A stretch of 64,000 bases of DNA from Spirodela intermedia (Eukaryota > Streptophyta > Magnoliopsida > Alismatales > Araceae). The notes beneath the pieces are model-generated. The model had not been told where the DNA came from and did no database searches. It saw nothing but the letters and a program-made list of their open reading frames with translations. Position 1 is the first letter of the stretch. The number at the start of each line of letters is the position of its first letter. Both the position numbers and the translations under genes were made by a program. The stretch is taken from contig LR746265.1 in NCBI GenBank assembly GCA_902729315.2, positions 7,869,392 to 7,933,391 on the forward strand, in the 5' to 3' direction. Positions 33,600 to 47,025 of the stretch are shown here, in pieces.

Positions 33600-36500
33600 T
33601 TTACACCTAGACTTGGCTAGGGCTTGGAAGAGGAAGGCCATGTGGGGCCCAAGTTAGGAAGTTAGACCTTTAGAGTGAGAGAGAGATGGGTGCTGCCAAG
33701 TGAGAGAAATAGGCTAAGACATGACTAGTTCTAGATTACTCTAACCACGAGCAGCCCCAATTTAATCACTTATTGAATAAAAGTAATTAATAAATTTAGA
33801 AATTTATGATAATTTATGTTTCAATAATTAGTAGTCTTTATCTTAATAACTAAATTAATTAAAACCTAATAAAGTGTTGTGAAATAAAGTAAGGACATTA
33901 GATGTAAAGTAAATGATTCCAATTATGAGAGAGAAAGAAAGAGGGATGAAGGAGAGAAGCAACAAATAAGTGGTTGAATTATTTTAGTAACTTTGTAATG
34001 TTAGAATTACTTATATAGACGATCTTGATTACTATGTGTGGAAAAAAGTTCTTTAGCTTCAGGACAGGAGTCAATGAGTGTGCTTGACTAAAGTGAGAAT
34101 TTCACTTATCTCTTATAATAGACGATATTTGTATGTGAACTTGAATGAAATATCTATAAAAATTAGTGTCATAATATAATAATATGAGTAGACATTAGAA
34201 AGCTTGCTGAAAAAGAAACACAATGCAATAAATCATTTATAAAAATTTGAAGGCAATTATTTATTATATATATATATATATATTTGAATGTTAATGTCTA
34301 TTTATAGAGTTGGATGACCATTCTAATAGCCCATTGTGTTGAAAGTATAAAGTGGCCTAATATGTTCATTATAAAAAGGAGAGACTTCTGCTCACATCAA
34401 ATCAGAGCATGAGATGAAAACTTTGAGAGAACCTCAACAAACACCTCCTTCCTCCAACAGCCTACATTGGATTGCTGCAATCTTAACCTATGAATTTAGA
34501 AAACAAGAATGAATGTAAAAGAGATGAGTGGATCTCGTAGGGTTACAAATGTAGAAGAAGATTATGGAGTGAGATCTTGAGCAGACTACAGCTATTATGT
34601 CTAGTGTTAAGATGAACGAAGCCCATGATTCATCAGGTGTTTCACTTAGACTTCAGTGAGACTGAAGGAAGTGACACCATGCATAGTATTTGAAGAGTGG
34701 TACCAATCAAGTGACTAGATCACTATATAAATAGAATGTGAAATATTTATCCAACAATCTACATCCTAAGGACCAAGAAGAATTAAAGCATTACTAATTC
34801 ACCCAGCTCCCCTTGGTGAGGCAGTGTTATATAGAATCCAATAGTGATGGATCTAAAGAAGAGAACATTATTGTGCAATTTCAATAATTTAACAAATACT
34901 TCATGATATTATGTAGATAATCTATAATTGAGTTTAAAATTTAAAAATAAATGCATTACGACCTATGATTATATTCTTCATTAAGAAACTATGTATTGAA
35001 AATAGTTATGACAAAGAATTAATGTGTAAGTGTAAATATGTTGGGATAGGCTTGAGCCATGCTTAATTTGCCATCAAGCCAAGGGTCCTATAAAGTCTAA
35101 ACCAACTTGAAACATTAAGAACCTATAAAAGAGGTGCAAGATGAGTAGATCAATATTTTTCTAAAAGGTTCAGATATAATGGATTAGTAATCTAAAATTA
35201 CCTCACAATTATAGATTCATGGCTCTACAAATGCCCAAATGCCAACAATACGATGATGGTGATAGACATCTAAGAATTTGAATAAACGGTTTCAATTAGG
35301 ACCAAATTTAATATCATAACTATTGGGTCCATAATTTTATTATTTCTTAGTTTTTCTAGTTTTGGAGGCCTAAGTAGTTTTGATGATGAAAAAATGGGTG
35401 GAAAGGTAAATTGGTAGTCTTATAATAATAAAACTACATTTCAAGAGGATTTAAATCATAGTAAATCAGAATCGTTAATCACTCCATAGTGAAAGGCACT
35501 TCCTCAAGAAGGGCTGCTTTTCACTAACAATAAAGAAATTCAAGCCTCTAAAAGCATCAAGCTATCACACTTAGAATAGCAACTCACTCATGTTTGTGTT
35601 ATAGTATTTGCAGTACTCTAACCAACCTAGGGACATTGATATAAACAATGCTAGCTTCATGTTAATCTAGTTGGCCTAGTAGAGCCAAAAAAATTGAAGA
35701 GAAAAGTTACAACCCCTCTAGTTGGCCCCCTAAAGTTGTAAATTTGGAAGAGAGTAGATGGATGCCTATCTATTTGTGTCCCAAGAGCCATGAATATGGT
35801 AGAAGGTTTATAAGTGAAATGGCTAAGTTGGTTAGAACAAGTAAATCCAATAAAGACCTATTGAAGCATGTGTCCATTTCAAATCATCAATGAGTGACTT
35901 TAACCTAAGGATGTTGTCATTAGAGAGTGGAAGTACTCTTAACTTTCAACACCATGAAAAATCATTGATGAAAGTTAAGCTTTCAAGCATTTCTTTGTAA
36001 TTTTCAATGTTTATAGCTATCTTTGAAGATGTCTTTTTTGTCTCAATTCCTCATTTTCATACTTAATAATTACTTATGATTTAATTATTTTTAATTATAT
36101 TTTTTTCTTATTTTTAGAAGTTTCTCATTTATATCTACTTTTTAATAGTCATTATTGCATCATATGTCATTCTAATAGATAATATTGATTTTGTTATGGC
36201 AATGTGGTCTTTTTTGTGAATTTCAGAGTTCCAATGGAGAAATTTACTAATAATATCTAGTATTGGTTCCAAATGATTGTATGATTTAGAATTGCATGCA
36301 CATATGATGCAATGTTATTTTATATTGCTACAAACACACTATATATCAAGATGTTCAACTTCATAATAACTTAGTTTTAAACATCAACATCATGAACTAA
36401 GATATTATGCTAACATATTATGTTATTCCATAACTTATTTTATATATTGAGCTGAATACGTAAAGTTCTTACTTTCAATTTCAAGACTTATGTCTTGTTT

Positions 36501-38989
36501 TGTGATTTAAATTTATCACCATATTAAACTATATGTACTACATTGTTCTATAATTTAGTCACTTATATATTGACATATTAAGCATGGTACACTCAATTGC
36601 TTTATAATGTAGTCTTCAACATATTGATGTATTAAGTTTGATATAGTATACTGTTCTAAAAATAGTTATTTAGATATTAACATTTTAAGATTGATATATA
36701 TTGCACTCTATGACATGTTTCAATGTATTTAAATATTATATTTATTATTCCAAGTGATTTACATGCCATATAGAATTTGATATTTTATTTTGTCAATAAT
36801 TTTTAATATACTAGCATATTGACCTTAATTTGATTTTCTATTTCATAATGAAACCTCTTAAATATCAAAATTTTATGCTTAATGTACTATGTTGTTTACA
36901 CTGATATGTATATGACAACACAAGATTAAGATCCATCATGAATTAGTTTTAACTTTAACTTTCTTCATTATTATGATGTAGAAGGTGAGTCTATTGAATT
37001 ACTAAATGAATGATGTTTTCATGATGAAAAAATTCATAAGATTAGTTAAAAGATCAGATTAAAAGTCTAACTTCATATATGATTAATATGAGAGTGAACA
37101 TAATATTCTTCATATACAATTTTCTATAATTTATTAAACATAATTGTGACTAGTACTAATAATTTTATAAATGATTTCATATTTTTCATATTTGAGAGTC
37201 AAACGTTTTTCATATTTTTGGTATCAAATTAATCAATAGAATTCAGACTATTAATTCTGCTTCACAAGATTTTCTAGATATTAAAGAAAATATTTTGAAA
37301 ATTTATTTTAGATATTGACTCTCTGAAACTATGATTATAAAATTGACATTATCATTGATGTTTACATATTGATCATATTTTATTTAAGCTGATTTGAATA
37401 AGATTTGATTGTTAAATCATGATCTTATCTACATATATACTATCAGCCTTGTTTTAATGATATCAAACCCTTATTAGTTATAACTAAATGGATCCAATTC
37501 GGATATATACATTATTCTTGAGAAAGCTATTTATTGATTTCTCATAAACATGTCTAAACTCATAAAGAGCACATTGTCTTGTTTTCTAACCATTTGAATT
37601 TCGAATCATTTCTATAAATATAATAGTTATGAGATGATGATAAAGAAGAAATAATTTCAAATATGTTTCCTCTGCCATTGCAACACCTTTTCAACAACTC
37701 ATTAGAGTTAAAGGATCATCCACAACCCTACTATCTTGAGAAATGTTTTGAGTTTTACTATAAAAAATCTAAAAGAAATTATGAGGTCATTGTTGACTAA
37801 TTGAATTACATGAAGTCATTGAGGTGATAAGTAATATTCAAACATTCAATAATCATCTTCAATGAAACCAAAGTGACAATTCCTTCCACCTTCAACTAAC
37901 ATATTTACAAGAAGGGGATAACAAATTAACAACAATATCTCAGAAATCCTTCCACCTTCATCATCATCCTCTTCAGTGGAATACCATACTCACTCCAAGC
38001 CAATATCATCCTTTGTAAACATCTAATAGTGATATCTCTATTACTAGTAGTGGGGTAAATGTGATACTAAATATTTACTTAATCATTTGTGGAAGCTTTC
38101 TCATTAAAAAACTATTGACAACTTATGGTCATAAATGTATAAGAGAATTTATATGTGAATCCTAAAATAATTGTTTGATAATTAAAAATTTATGATTTGA
38201 CAATCATAATTAGCAAAACCTAAGAATAAGATTTATTCTTAGAAAATTATAAATAGCTATGAATTTATTTGATATTACATTTATATCTCTAGAAAGATCA
38301 AAAGAATTAATAAGTTAAAGAGAAAATTGATTCATCAAAAGAAATCTTATGTTAGAACAATTCAAAACCAATTAGCTCAACACCCTATTCCTGATCTTAA
38401 TGCGACCGAAAATGTAATAGTTTCAAATATCACTCATATAATTTTATTGTAGTTTATTCTACTTTACTTATTCCACTCTAGAAGACCACATTCTTCTATT
38501 CCACTAAATTTTAAGTGGACTACATAGTAAACTAAAACTTCACCCTTCTTCACTAGGTTTAATAGTTCCACCTAAGTCTACAATTATCTTAGAAATATTT
38601 TTCTAGATCCATAGCTTTAGGGGACTAAACTAGAAGACATTTCACTCCTTTCTTCCAAATTCATGGTTCCAAATGATCAAATAGAGGAGACACTCCTATA
38701 TTCTATGAACATATTCAAAGGACACAAGTAAACAAAGTTACTAATTTACTCAACTAAATGATTACCATTTCAATAATGTGAATGAATTTCTATTCATATG
38801 AAATTCACCTTCCAAGTATGTTAAAGATTTGACCCTTAAAATCTCATTTTGAAAGTTTTGCAACAAGCGTGAACCTATTATTTTATTGTCATTCAATTAT
38901 TCAACATTGATCTTAATGTTTTCATGAAAATGATCATTTTCTAATATCATTTTTTTTATATTTTACAATCATTAAGAAAATTTTAATTT
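33600..38989. other. AT-rich gene-free DNA with dispersed repeats
   Basis: I see no supportable coding region. Weak repeat pairs link it to the DNA just before the first LTR1. About 34128-34185 (GAACTTGAATGAAAT..AAAATTAGTGTCA) resembles 41293-41330. About 35340-35460 (GAGGCCTAAGTAGTTTTGATGATGAAAA) resembles 41085-41170. A (TA)n run lies at 34266-34283. Confidence 0.5.
36540..36710 (+). repeat. AT-rich degenerate tandem repeat, about 55-58 bp units
   Basis: Three diverged units share TCTATAAT.TAGTC, ATATTGACATATTAAG and a TGRTAYA.TATACT-like end, starting near 36543, 36601 and 36653. A fourth weaker unit may precede them near 36423. Confidence 0.55.
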
Positions 38990-40077
38990 TAAAGGTCAAC
39001 CAATTTCCTAGAGTATGAAAATACTTAAGATGACAATCAGATTTGCCATGCTTGTCACCATGTGTGCCTCCATCACGTCTCCAATCTCTAGAACCACAAG
39101 GATGACCACAATCAAAAAAAAAAATAGAAAAGATGACCAAGGCAACAAACTCAGACAACAAAGAGAGTTGCTTAAGTAATAGGCACTTGCTTGAGAGAGA
39201 TGATGAAAAACATCAGCAAGAGAAGGAACTTTCAGCTCCGAAAAAACTGGCTTCATGCACCATTATATTCTGTTGGAAGACCTTGTAGAAAGTTGATGAT
39301 ATTAGAGTAATCACATTGGTGCTGTATCACTATAAGATCAATAGATAGTGACATCAATGAAGTAAGTTCTTGTTCAGCCCAAATAAATGCTCCAAGTATT
39401 CCCCCAATGTGCATTGCCCCTTCTTCATCCCATAGAACTTTGCTTGGACATCACACTGACATGTGAGATTATTGGCGTAGATCAATCCAAGAATGATCCC
39501 ACACCTATTGGCACGTGTCACACAACTTCCCTAGCAACTCTACACACCTATTGGGGAGTGTCAATACCCCAATCTTCTCATAATGCCCTTAGACATTTAA
39601 ATATTACACTTATATCTTCAAATACTCCCCCTCAAGATGAACTTTATAAAAGTTCATCTTGATTAAGTCATTGATGATCATGCTACTGAAGATCCATTAT
39701 GCAACTCTTCTATTGAAGCTCCCCCTATGAACCCCTTGTGACTATGTCAAATTTGGGCTGCAATGATGTGAAATTGCTTCATCAAAAAAGGCCAGACTGC
39801 ATGAATAGTAGTAATGCAGAATATGGGAGACTCTAGTCACTAGATTGAGGACATTAGATGGATCCAAGACAAAGGGTGTGATGAATTGAGGAGGATGTTT
39901 GACTAAAGAAGACACGAGCTAGAGGACCCCCCAAGACAAGGGTGACACTAGACTAGGTGTGGATTAAGGTGGACTGAGATAATACCTAAAAAATGACTGA
40001 ATAGGGCAGAAGATACTCAGCAGAGGCAGAAGGCCTTGTTGAAAGGACACACACTAGAGGAAGGAACCATCTCAAGA

Positions 40078-40325
40078 TAAAGATACTCGGCAGAGGAATA
40101 AACCCTTGTCGAACAAAGATACTTAGTACAAGTGGAAGACCTCATCGAAAAGAAACTCGATAGAGGCAAAAGACTTCACTAGAAAGATACTCAGTAGAGG
40201 TAGAAAACTTTGCTAGAAAGATACTCGGTAGAGGCAGAAGACCTCACCAAAAAGATACTTGGCAGAGGTAGAAGACCTTGCCAAAAAGATACTTGGTAGA
40301 GGCAGAAGACCTCACCAAACAAAGA
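40078..40325 (+). repeat. 34-bp minisatellite in the copia leader
   Basis: GATACTCGGYAGAGGCAGAA-type units start at 40186, 40220, 40254 and 40288: exactly 34 bp. Less regular 34-36 bp units precede them from 40078, and related words reach back to about 40012. Confidence 0.9.
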
Positions 40326-40522
40326 GAGGTTTGAAACCCTAACCTATAACTTATCTATCACTAGATGCTAGCGGTGGTCACATTGACACTCTCCGAGACA
40401 AGCAACGTCAAGAAAAACTAACATGGGATAGAGTTGACAAAAGCAACAATGATGGAGGCGATGGTGCTCACTCATATGACAGAAGTCAAACAAAGCAAAC
40501 AAAATCCTAGCAAAATGAACCT

Positions 40523-40535
40523 GGCTCTAATGCCA
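40523..40535 (-). other. Copia primer-binding site (initiator tRNA-Met type)
   Basis: The minus strand reads TGGCATTAGAGCC directly after the LTR end TTATCA. It resembles TGGTATCAGAGCC with two transitions. Confidence 0.65.
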
Positions 40536-41495
40536 TGATAAAAATGGAGAAACAACCTCTAGCACAAAAGACAGAGGGGAGAATGGTGGAAACTACCTCA
40601 CTCATTCACCCTCAATATCCCTTAAATATGGACAAACTCTACATGCAAAGTTTGACAAATTTTGAAAAATCAAATTATTTAATTTTTAGTGAAATATTAA
40701 GTTATAAATATATGAACCAATTTGATTGAAAATATGTTTGTGTTCCATACTTGTCTCCTAAAATTTTCAGAATGTGATCTCCACCTAAATATGACACTAT
40801 TTTGTCATGAATACCTAAGAAATAGCACAAAATTAGTTTCCTTAATATTTTTTCATGTGGTTTGTAGGGTTGTGATTCTATTATTTAATTGACTAAAAGA
40901 GTTGATGATCACTAAGAAAATGCAAGCACAATAAAACTTGAAACTATTTTTTAAAGGAAATAATTTTTTGAACTATAATATAATTATAGATATTGCAGAC
41001 AAGTTATAAATCCCTTGATGAAGGATAAGCATTTTTACCATTATATAAATGTGAATCATCTAGTTGAAACCTTTGGGAGCCTAAGTGGTTTTCACAATGA
41101 AAACATGCACTAAAAGGTAATTTAATAAATTTATATTAATGTAACTAGACCTAGGTGATCTTGATTGTTGTCTATTGAAGAAGGTTCTTAATTCTAAGTA
41201 GAATTCATTTCAGAATAGAATGGTCAATCGACATGCTTGATAATATTGGAAAGATAGCTCAAAAGTAAAAAACTGAATATTTTTATATTTGAACCTGAAT
41301 GAAATGATTTTATATGGAAATTGGTGTCACAAACACAATCATGAAACAAGTCATGTATTGAAATTCGAAACTTCAATTTATTTTTTATATTTTAAAATAT
41401 GTATGATGAGATATAGAGTTTAAATTTCAAGAATGGGATGTGACACAAATTAAGCTATTGTAAATTAATGTTGGGCAGCCATAGAAATAAGATAT

Positions 41496-43199
41496 TAATA
41501 AGTCTTTATTATCATGAGTTAATAGTTTATTAATAATATATTTTAAATTTTAAATCATGATAAATACACTCATTTTTATGTTAAGTTGAGAAAAGTGATT
41601 TTTAGTTGATTAACATGATTTTTTCACTAATTATGTGATTTTATGTGAATGTATATTATTTTTATAAAGATATTTTAGAGAAAAAACAAAAATAGATAAA
41701 AAAATAGAAAAAGGGGAGACCACCCAAGTAGTTGAGCCCACAAGTAGTTGGAAGCACAATCTGGTGGAGCAATGAGAAAAGGGCTTGAGTGGTAGAGGAC
41801 TAGTCGGTGGAGCAAATATGTCATTCCCCTTTCATATCATTGATGGCCCGTTGGGCATGGGGCAAGGAGTGTCGTACACATGTGAGACAAAGAGTATACT
41901 AATCACAAAAGTCATATTCCTATATATGCATATGAAATTATCGAAAATAATCAATGTGAGAATAAACTAACATCAACACTCATAAATAAGTTTTATATAT
42001 TTTGATACTTCAAAATACCCCTTAGTTATTAGAAAGAAATGTCTCCATGACGTCACTTGATAAGGGTATAAGTGTGATTGGTTAACTCTCTCTCACACAA
42101 ACTAGAGTCAAAATTCATATTTTTATTTGATTAAATCATGATTTCTCTACAGAGTGCTGGTCAAAGATTAAGCCACTAGAATCACTCAATCAACAATAAA
42201 AATATTTTCAATGTGATTCAAGAAGTATCATTATCAATTGAAAAATAATTATCTATAAAAAGATCACGAATTTATCTAGAAAATCATCTTTAATTGATTG
42301 ACAAATAAGTCATCGTCCAAAAGAAGATAATATGTTGGGAGACATGTCACCACCTCTTGAGAACATATCAGATATGATGAAACACCTCATCGAATTATGT
42401 GGATTTAAGGATGCAACTTCCTAAGATATGTCCCACCTCCATCCAACTTATTTATGTCATGCGACAACCGTTAGAGATCCGAAAGTCCTTATTTTTCTAC
42501 TTACATCAAGTGATAGCCATAGGAGATGATTCGTCAACTCATTTCCTTCACTTCTAGACTTCACAAAAAGATCTAAAAATTATCCATATCATCTATGTCC
42601 AAAGAGAGCCTTTGAGGCCATAGATACTACACAATAATCCTCCTAAACATAAAAAATCTAGCAATGGCTGCTATGAAGCCATAATTCTATCTTTTCTGCT
42701 TTAACATAATTCTTTATTTAATTTAATAAAATTTTATGTGATTTTAAGTTTTGAAAACCTTCTTAATTCATTTATGATACTTTTGACTTTTACATATCTT
42801 AACTTGATCAATTAAATTATTTATAATCATTTTTGTAATAATCAACAGGTGAAACTATATTTTTATCCAAATCATGTTTGTGAGAACATTTAGATCTTAT
42901 TGACTTCTGCACCCCAATTCTCCTTTTTTATGAATTTTTAAATCTATTTTATCTTCATTTATTAGTCTAAAAATTACAAAAAATTTGATTCTTTAAGAAA
43001 AAAATTTAAATATTATCAGATACTATCTTACATCCCTATGATTGACTTGAACTTTTTTTAATATTTTTAAAACCTTTTATCAAAATATAATTAATATATA
43101 TATATATTAAAATATTTCTAAAAAATTAAAAAATAACATTTTATAATTTTATGAATTTTAAATTTGTGTGATTTATTATACAACGATTAGGTCACATTA
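41496..43199 (+). repeat. Solo LTR1 with target-site duplication GATAT
   Basis: It aligns along its length with the 3' LTR of element B (52360-53971): start TAATAAGTCTTTATTATCATGAG, the core with GGGCATGGGGCAAGGAGTG, and the end TTAGGTCACATTA. The same 5-mer GATAT lies at 41491-41495 and 43200-43204. It is strongly AT-shifted against the copy at 56277, so it is an old copy. No internal domain. Confidence 0.88.
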
Positions 43200-43214
43200 G
43201 ATATCAAAAGTATC

Positions 43215-43506
43215 TTAACATGACTTGATCGTTTTATAATAAATCACGCAAATTTAAATATTTATAAAACTTGAAAATATTAATTTTCAAATATTTAAAA
43301 AATATTTCAGAATAAATATATCAATTTTCATTTAATAAAATTTATAAAAATAGTGAGATTTTTTCAAGCTAATCTCAAGGATGTAATCTAAGATCGGGGA
43401 ATATTTTAGAATTTTTCTAAAAGAATATAGTTTTTTTAGTTTTTAGACTAAATGATGAATATAAAATATATTTAAAATTCATAAAAAAAGGAAATAAGGG
43501 TGTGAA
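43215..43506 (-). repeat. Inverted LTR1 copy, split by the LTR2 insertion
   Basis: It matches the first ~290 bp of the inverted LTR1 copies at 54102 and 56277 (CATGACTTGATCG.TTTATAATAAATCACGC onward to AAATAAGGGTGTG). The match resumes after the LTR2 insertion, at 47039 to about 47330 (GATTATAGATAATTTAATTAGTCAAATTAAG and following). Beyond 47330 the alignment is lost before element B begins at 47769. Confidence 0.75.
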
Positions 43507-45159
43507 TTTTAAAGCGATATTTTTTTATTTTAATTATTTATATTATTTTTTTATTTTATTAACTTTAAGAATAAATATAATAATATATTGTTAATTTTAA
43601 AAGTCTTAGGTTAAAATACTTAGCATAATTTTTTATTATGTAGGAAAAATTAAAAAAAGATAAAATATCACCACCCGCTAGCAAGCCGGCACTCTATAGT
43701 TGAACCGAAGAGGTGTTGCAGTTGAGTGGGTAAGACCCAAATCGGGGGAGCCATGAGTTAGGCTCAAGTGGCAAGGGAGTTGCTTCATGCATATGTGCAT
43801 CACTCCCCTACCACATCCTGATGGCCAACTGGTCATGAAGCAAGGAGCATCCTATACAAGTGTGCACATGAGGGCAGACCACATTTTTACTTTCTCCCAA
43901 GATGATCCTAGGTATTATTTTATTTTGGGAGAAGGGATCTCTAAGGAGTAAACATAACTTTGATTTATATTTAGCTCAATTGTCAAAATATTTCTGATGT
44001 AGGACTAAAGTTTCTTGTCTATTTCAAGGTGGCAATTTGGAGCATGGTGTCATCCAATAGTGTTTAGCGAGCCACATCATTAGATAAGCCAGATCTTGTA
44101 GTGGGCAAATCACAACAATACTAGATGTGTAAAACAATCCATCAACGATTTGCAAATCTAATGCTACTCAGTATGCATGTGGCCATAAATGATGATTTGA
44201 TAGCTAAGAAAGTACCACAATACTAGGCCTTAAGTTTCTGGTCGGTAGGGGTTCATGGCAAGTTGATCCTAGTAGGTCTCGAAGCCCCACAATACTAGGA
44301 ACTTAAGTTCTTGCACATATCACTATCAGGGATATAAAGATAATAATCAATTATTATTTAGTAAAATATATATTATCGATTATCTTTAAAATCTCAATAG
44401 CAATTGCAAATATGACAATCAATTATCTTCCTTCTTTTCACGGGATCAACACCTTTGATGATTGACGAGCTCATTCCTTCCTCCTCCGACTACACTCAAG
44501 GCCTCTAACAAATGGTTAGCTCTTCTCTTCTCCCTCTAAATGATGGTGATAGTGTGGACAACCCTTCCTTTCAGCAAATCTCTTTAGCAAGCAGCACAAC
44601 ACTTTTAGACAATACTTCTATGACTTTTGACGTGGTGTGGCACATTCGAACAAAACCAAGCCACCACACTAGTGTCTCCAGTTGCCTAGGAGGTAGACTT
44701 AACTTGGCAATAATTTATTTCCTACTTTTAGCATTTATTTGCTTATTTTTTTCATTTATTTATATTTTACAACAAATTATTTCTATTTCATGTATGTTTT
44801 GATTAAAATGAGTAGAATTAATTCAAAATTTGTTGAATGATCTATGTTTTTCATTTGAATCCTTTAAAACTCATCTAAATTAAGTGAAGATTATTTTTAA
44901 GTTATTTTTTATTAATTTTAACAATTAAATCTTGACATATTCATGTTCTCAGCATTCTATGAATAGTAGATATTTTTTTATTTTTGAATGCAAAATTAAT
45001 AAGATAAAAGACTACTTAATGATCATTGAATTGTTAAAATAATGTGAAGATATTTACGACTGACCTAATGTCATGTGTGTGAATTTTTGAGCACACATTC
45101 GTTTGAGAATAATGGTCACCGTGAAAATAGATTGATCGTATTTCCCTTTCTTTATTATG

Positions 45160-45380
45160 GTCTTATTTCTCTCTCTCACTCTCTCGTGAGACCTCTTCTT
45201 CTCTCTCTCTCTCTCTTTTTCTCTCCCTCTCTCTCTCTCATAAAACCTTTATCTCTCTCCATCTCACATGAGATTTGTCTCCATCTCTTTCTTTCTCTCT
45301 TTTGCAAGAGATCTCCTCTCTCTTTCATGAGAACTCTCTCTTCTCTCTCTCTTTTACTCCTTTCTTTATCCACTCACCTT
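45160..45380 (+). repeat. CT-rich tract with GAGA islands in LTR2
   Basis: About 220 bp of TCTCTC broken by short ATGAGA/GTGAGA words. The equivalent tract in the copy of element F is at 59400-59660. Confidence 0.85.
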
Positions 45381-45595
45381 CCTTTATTCTTCTCACCACA
45401 TCCTTTTCTTTGATTATTTCTATTAAAAATTGATAAAATATTAAAATCAGTTTATATATATAAACTAAATTAGTTTTCATGACGGATTAATCAATCTCTT
45501 TGTGTTCAACTTGAGACATATTTCTATTATAATCTTTTATTAAGTCTCAATTATAAATATTATTATATAATGAGCATTTAAACACAATGACAAGT

Positions 45596-47025
45596 TGATA
45601 AATCCAAATTTAAGGGTTTTTGTGTCATTGTTTCAACTTAGATTTAACCAACCTTATTTATAAAGAACTTCCACTTAATTACTCTATATCAAACATAGGA
45701 CAAGTAAGGGGTCGATCCACAAGGAGGCAAGTGTTCAATTTCAGATATTTGAGTCTTAGAAGTGGTAGAAAATAGATTTAGAAGTTAGGAATTCATTCTT
45801 TGAGAGTTTTTTTCAGAATTTTGGAGTGCTTAATAAAAAAAATTAGAATTCTCTAGAATTTTACTTAGTGCAAAAACTATAGCAAAGGATTAATTAACAT
45901 TTTTTAGCATTTGTCTCTAATTTTAATTTCCTCCCTTTTTTTAATTGTGAAAATAAATAAATAAATTTACCTTGTCCATAGTTGGCAGTCGGCGGCTGAG
46001 TGAGTGGTATGGGCAAGGGGTTACATGGGTCCCAGCTCCCCCTTGACCACTTCTGCACTTAACTGAAATTTGGGAATCTTAGTTATGTCCATAAGCTAAG
46101 AGACAGAGGGCGGCGAGCACGTGGTGGCTGCTGGCAGATGCATGGTGGCGAGCAGTGGCCACTTGCGTCCTACAGATGCTCTAAGGTGGAGAGAGAAGGA
46201 ATAGTGGGCAACAATGGAGCGAAACGTGGAGTGGCTGGAGGAGGCAGAATGGAAGACAGGCCGACAGGAGATGGCAAAAGAGGAGGAGGGTTTGTCCTTT
46301 GAGCCCTCAAGATTTCTTCCTGCTCTTGGATCCTTATATTCCGTCAAGATCAGACATTTTTCACTACAAGAAGGGGAAGAACAAAAGTGAACGCCTCAAA
46401 ATGGCTTACATCTATCAAGGTGGATATCCTAGATCCTAGAAAATGCCTTGTCCTGTTGACTAGCCACTGCTAGAGCATGTCCAAAATAGGGCAGGAAAGA
46501 GAGCAATTATACATGGGATATAATTACTAAAATGCCCTCCTAACATTTATCAACTTTTTTCCATGCCATTTCTTTCTTTTTTTCTGATTGGTTGAGAGCT
46601 CTCATGACCTGAATTTCATGCTCCTCTTTAAGGGGAAAATTAGAAGGGTTAGTGGATGGGGACAAAACATGGCCCACATCCCTCTAGCTGATCTTTTGAA
46701 GCCAAAAACTAGAAATGGTCCACTGTAGCCCAACAAGTAAGCTTTAAAATCTCATGGAGAGCTCAAGCCTATTGGTACTTATTTCCATTTAGCTCTTGTA
46801 AGTTTCTGCAACATAGAACTTGAGAATATTCATTACTAATAAAATTACTCAACTTCATAGAAGTCAAGCATAGTCAATCAAAAACATCCATAATATGCAT
46901 AGAATGATATTCATATAAAGTTCAGAAATATTCACACAATTTAGTTGATAACATGATAAATTTAGGATGTAGGTGGTTAAACACATCAAATGCATGGAAT
47001 TGTGGGCACATTTATCATGTCATCA
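45596..47025 (+). repeat. Solo LTR3 nested in LTR2
   Basis: It runs from TGATAAATCC to ATGTCATCA (1430 bp, TG…CA). The 5-mer CAAGT (45591-45595) precedes it and CAAAT (47026-47030) follows. Removing it restores the expected LTR2 end. It contains GGGGTCGATCCACAAGG near 45709, a word found in other plant LTRs. Its own family is otherwise absent from the window. Confidence 0.75.

Larger units (their letters stand above)
38990..40735 (-). mobile_element. Ty1/copia relic (5' LTR, leader repeats, gag), minus strand
   Basis: On the minus strand a copia-type primer-binding site lies at 40523-40535, next to an LTR end (…TTTTTATCA at 40536). A repeat-rich leader follows, then a gag piece at about 39400-39100. 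There SIDLIVIQHQCDYSNIINFLQGLPTEYN and SELKVPSLADVFHHL match the copia gag pattern QREQ..IM.FL.GLP.E……LPSL.DAF. At 39624-39645 the minus strand also has TTCATCTTGAGGGGGAG, which looks like a polypurine tract, so a second partial element may be nested here. Stops interrupt gag. No pol was found. Confidence 0.7.

Noticed and set aside
39008-39256. Minus-strand 82-codon frame as a separate small protein
   Set aside because: It is part of the copia gag relic (SELKVPSLADVFHHL block).
44512-44802. 96-codon plus-strand frame
   Set aside because: Lies wholly inside LTR2; the equivalent region in the element F copy is not open.
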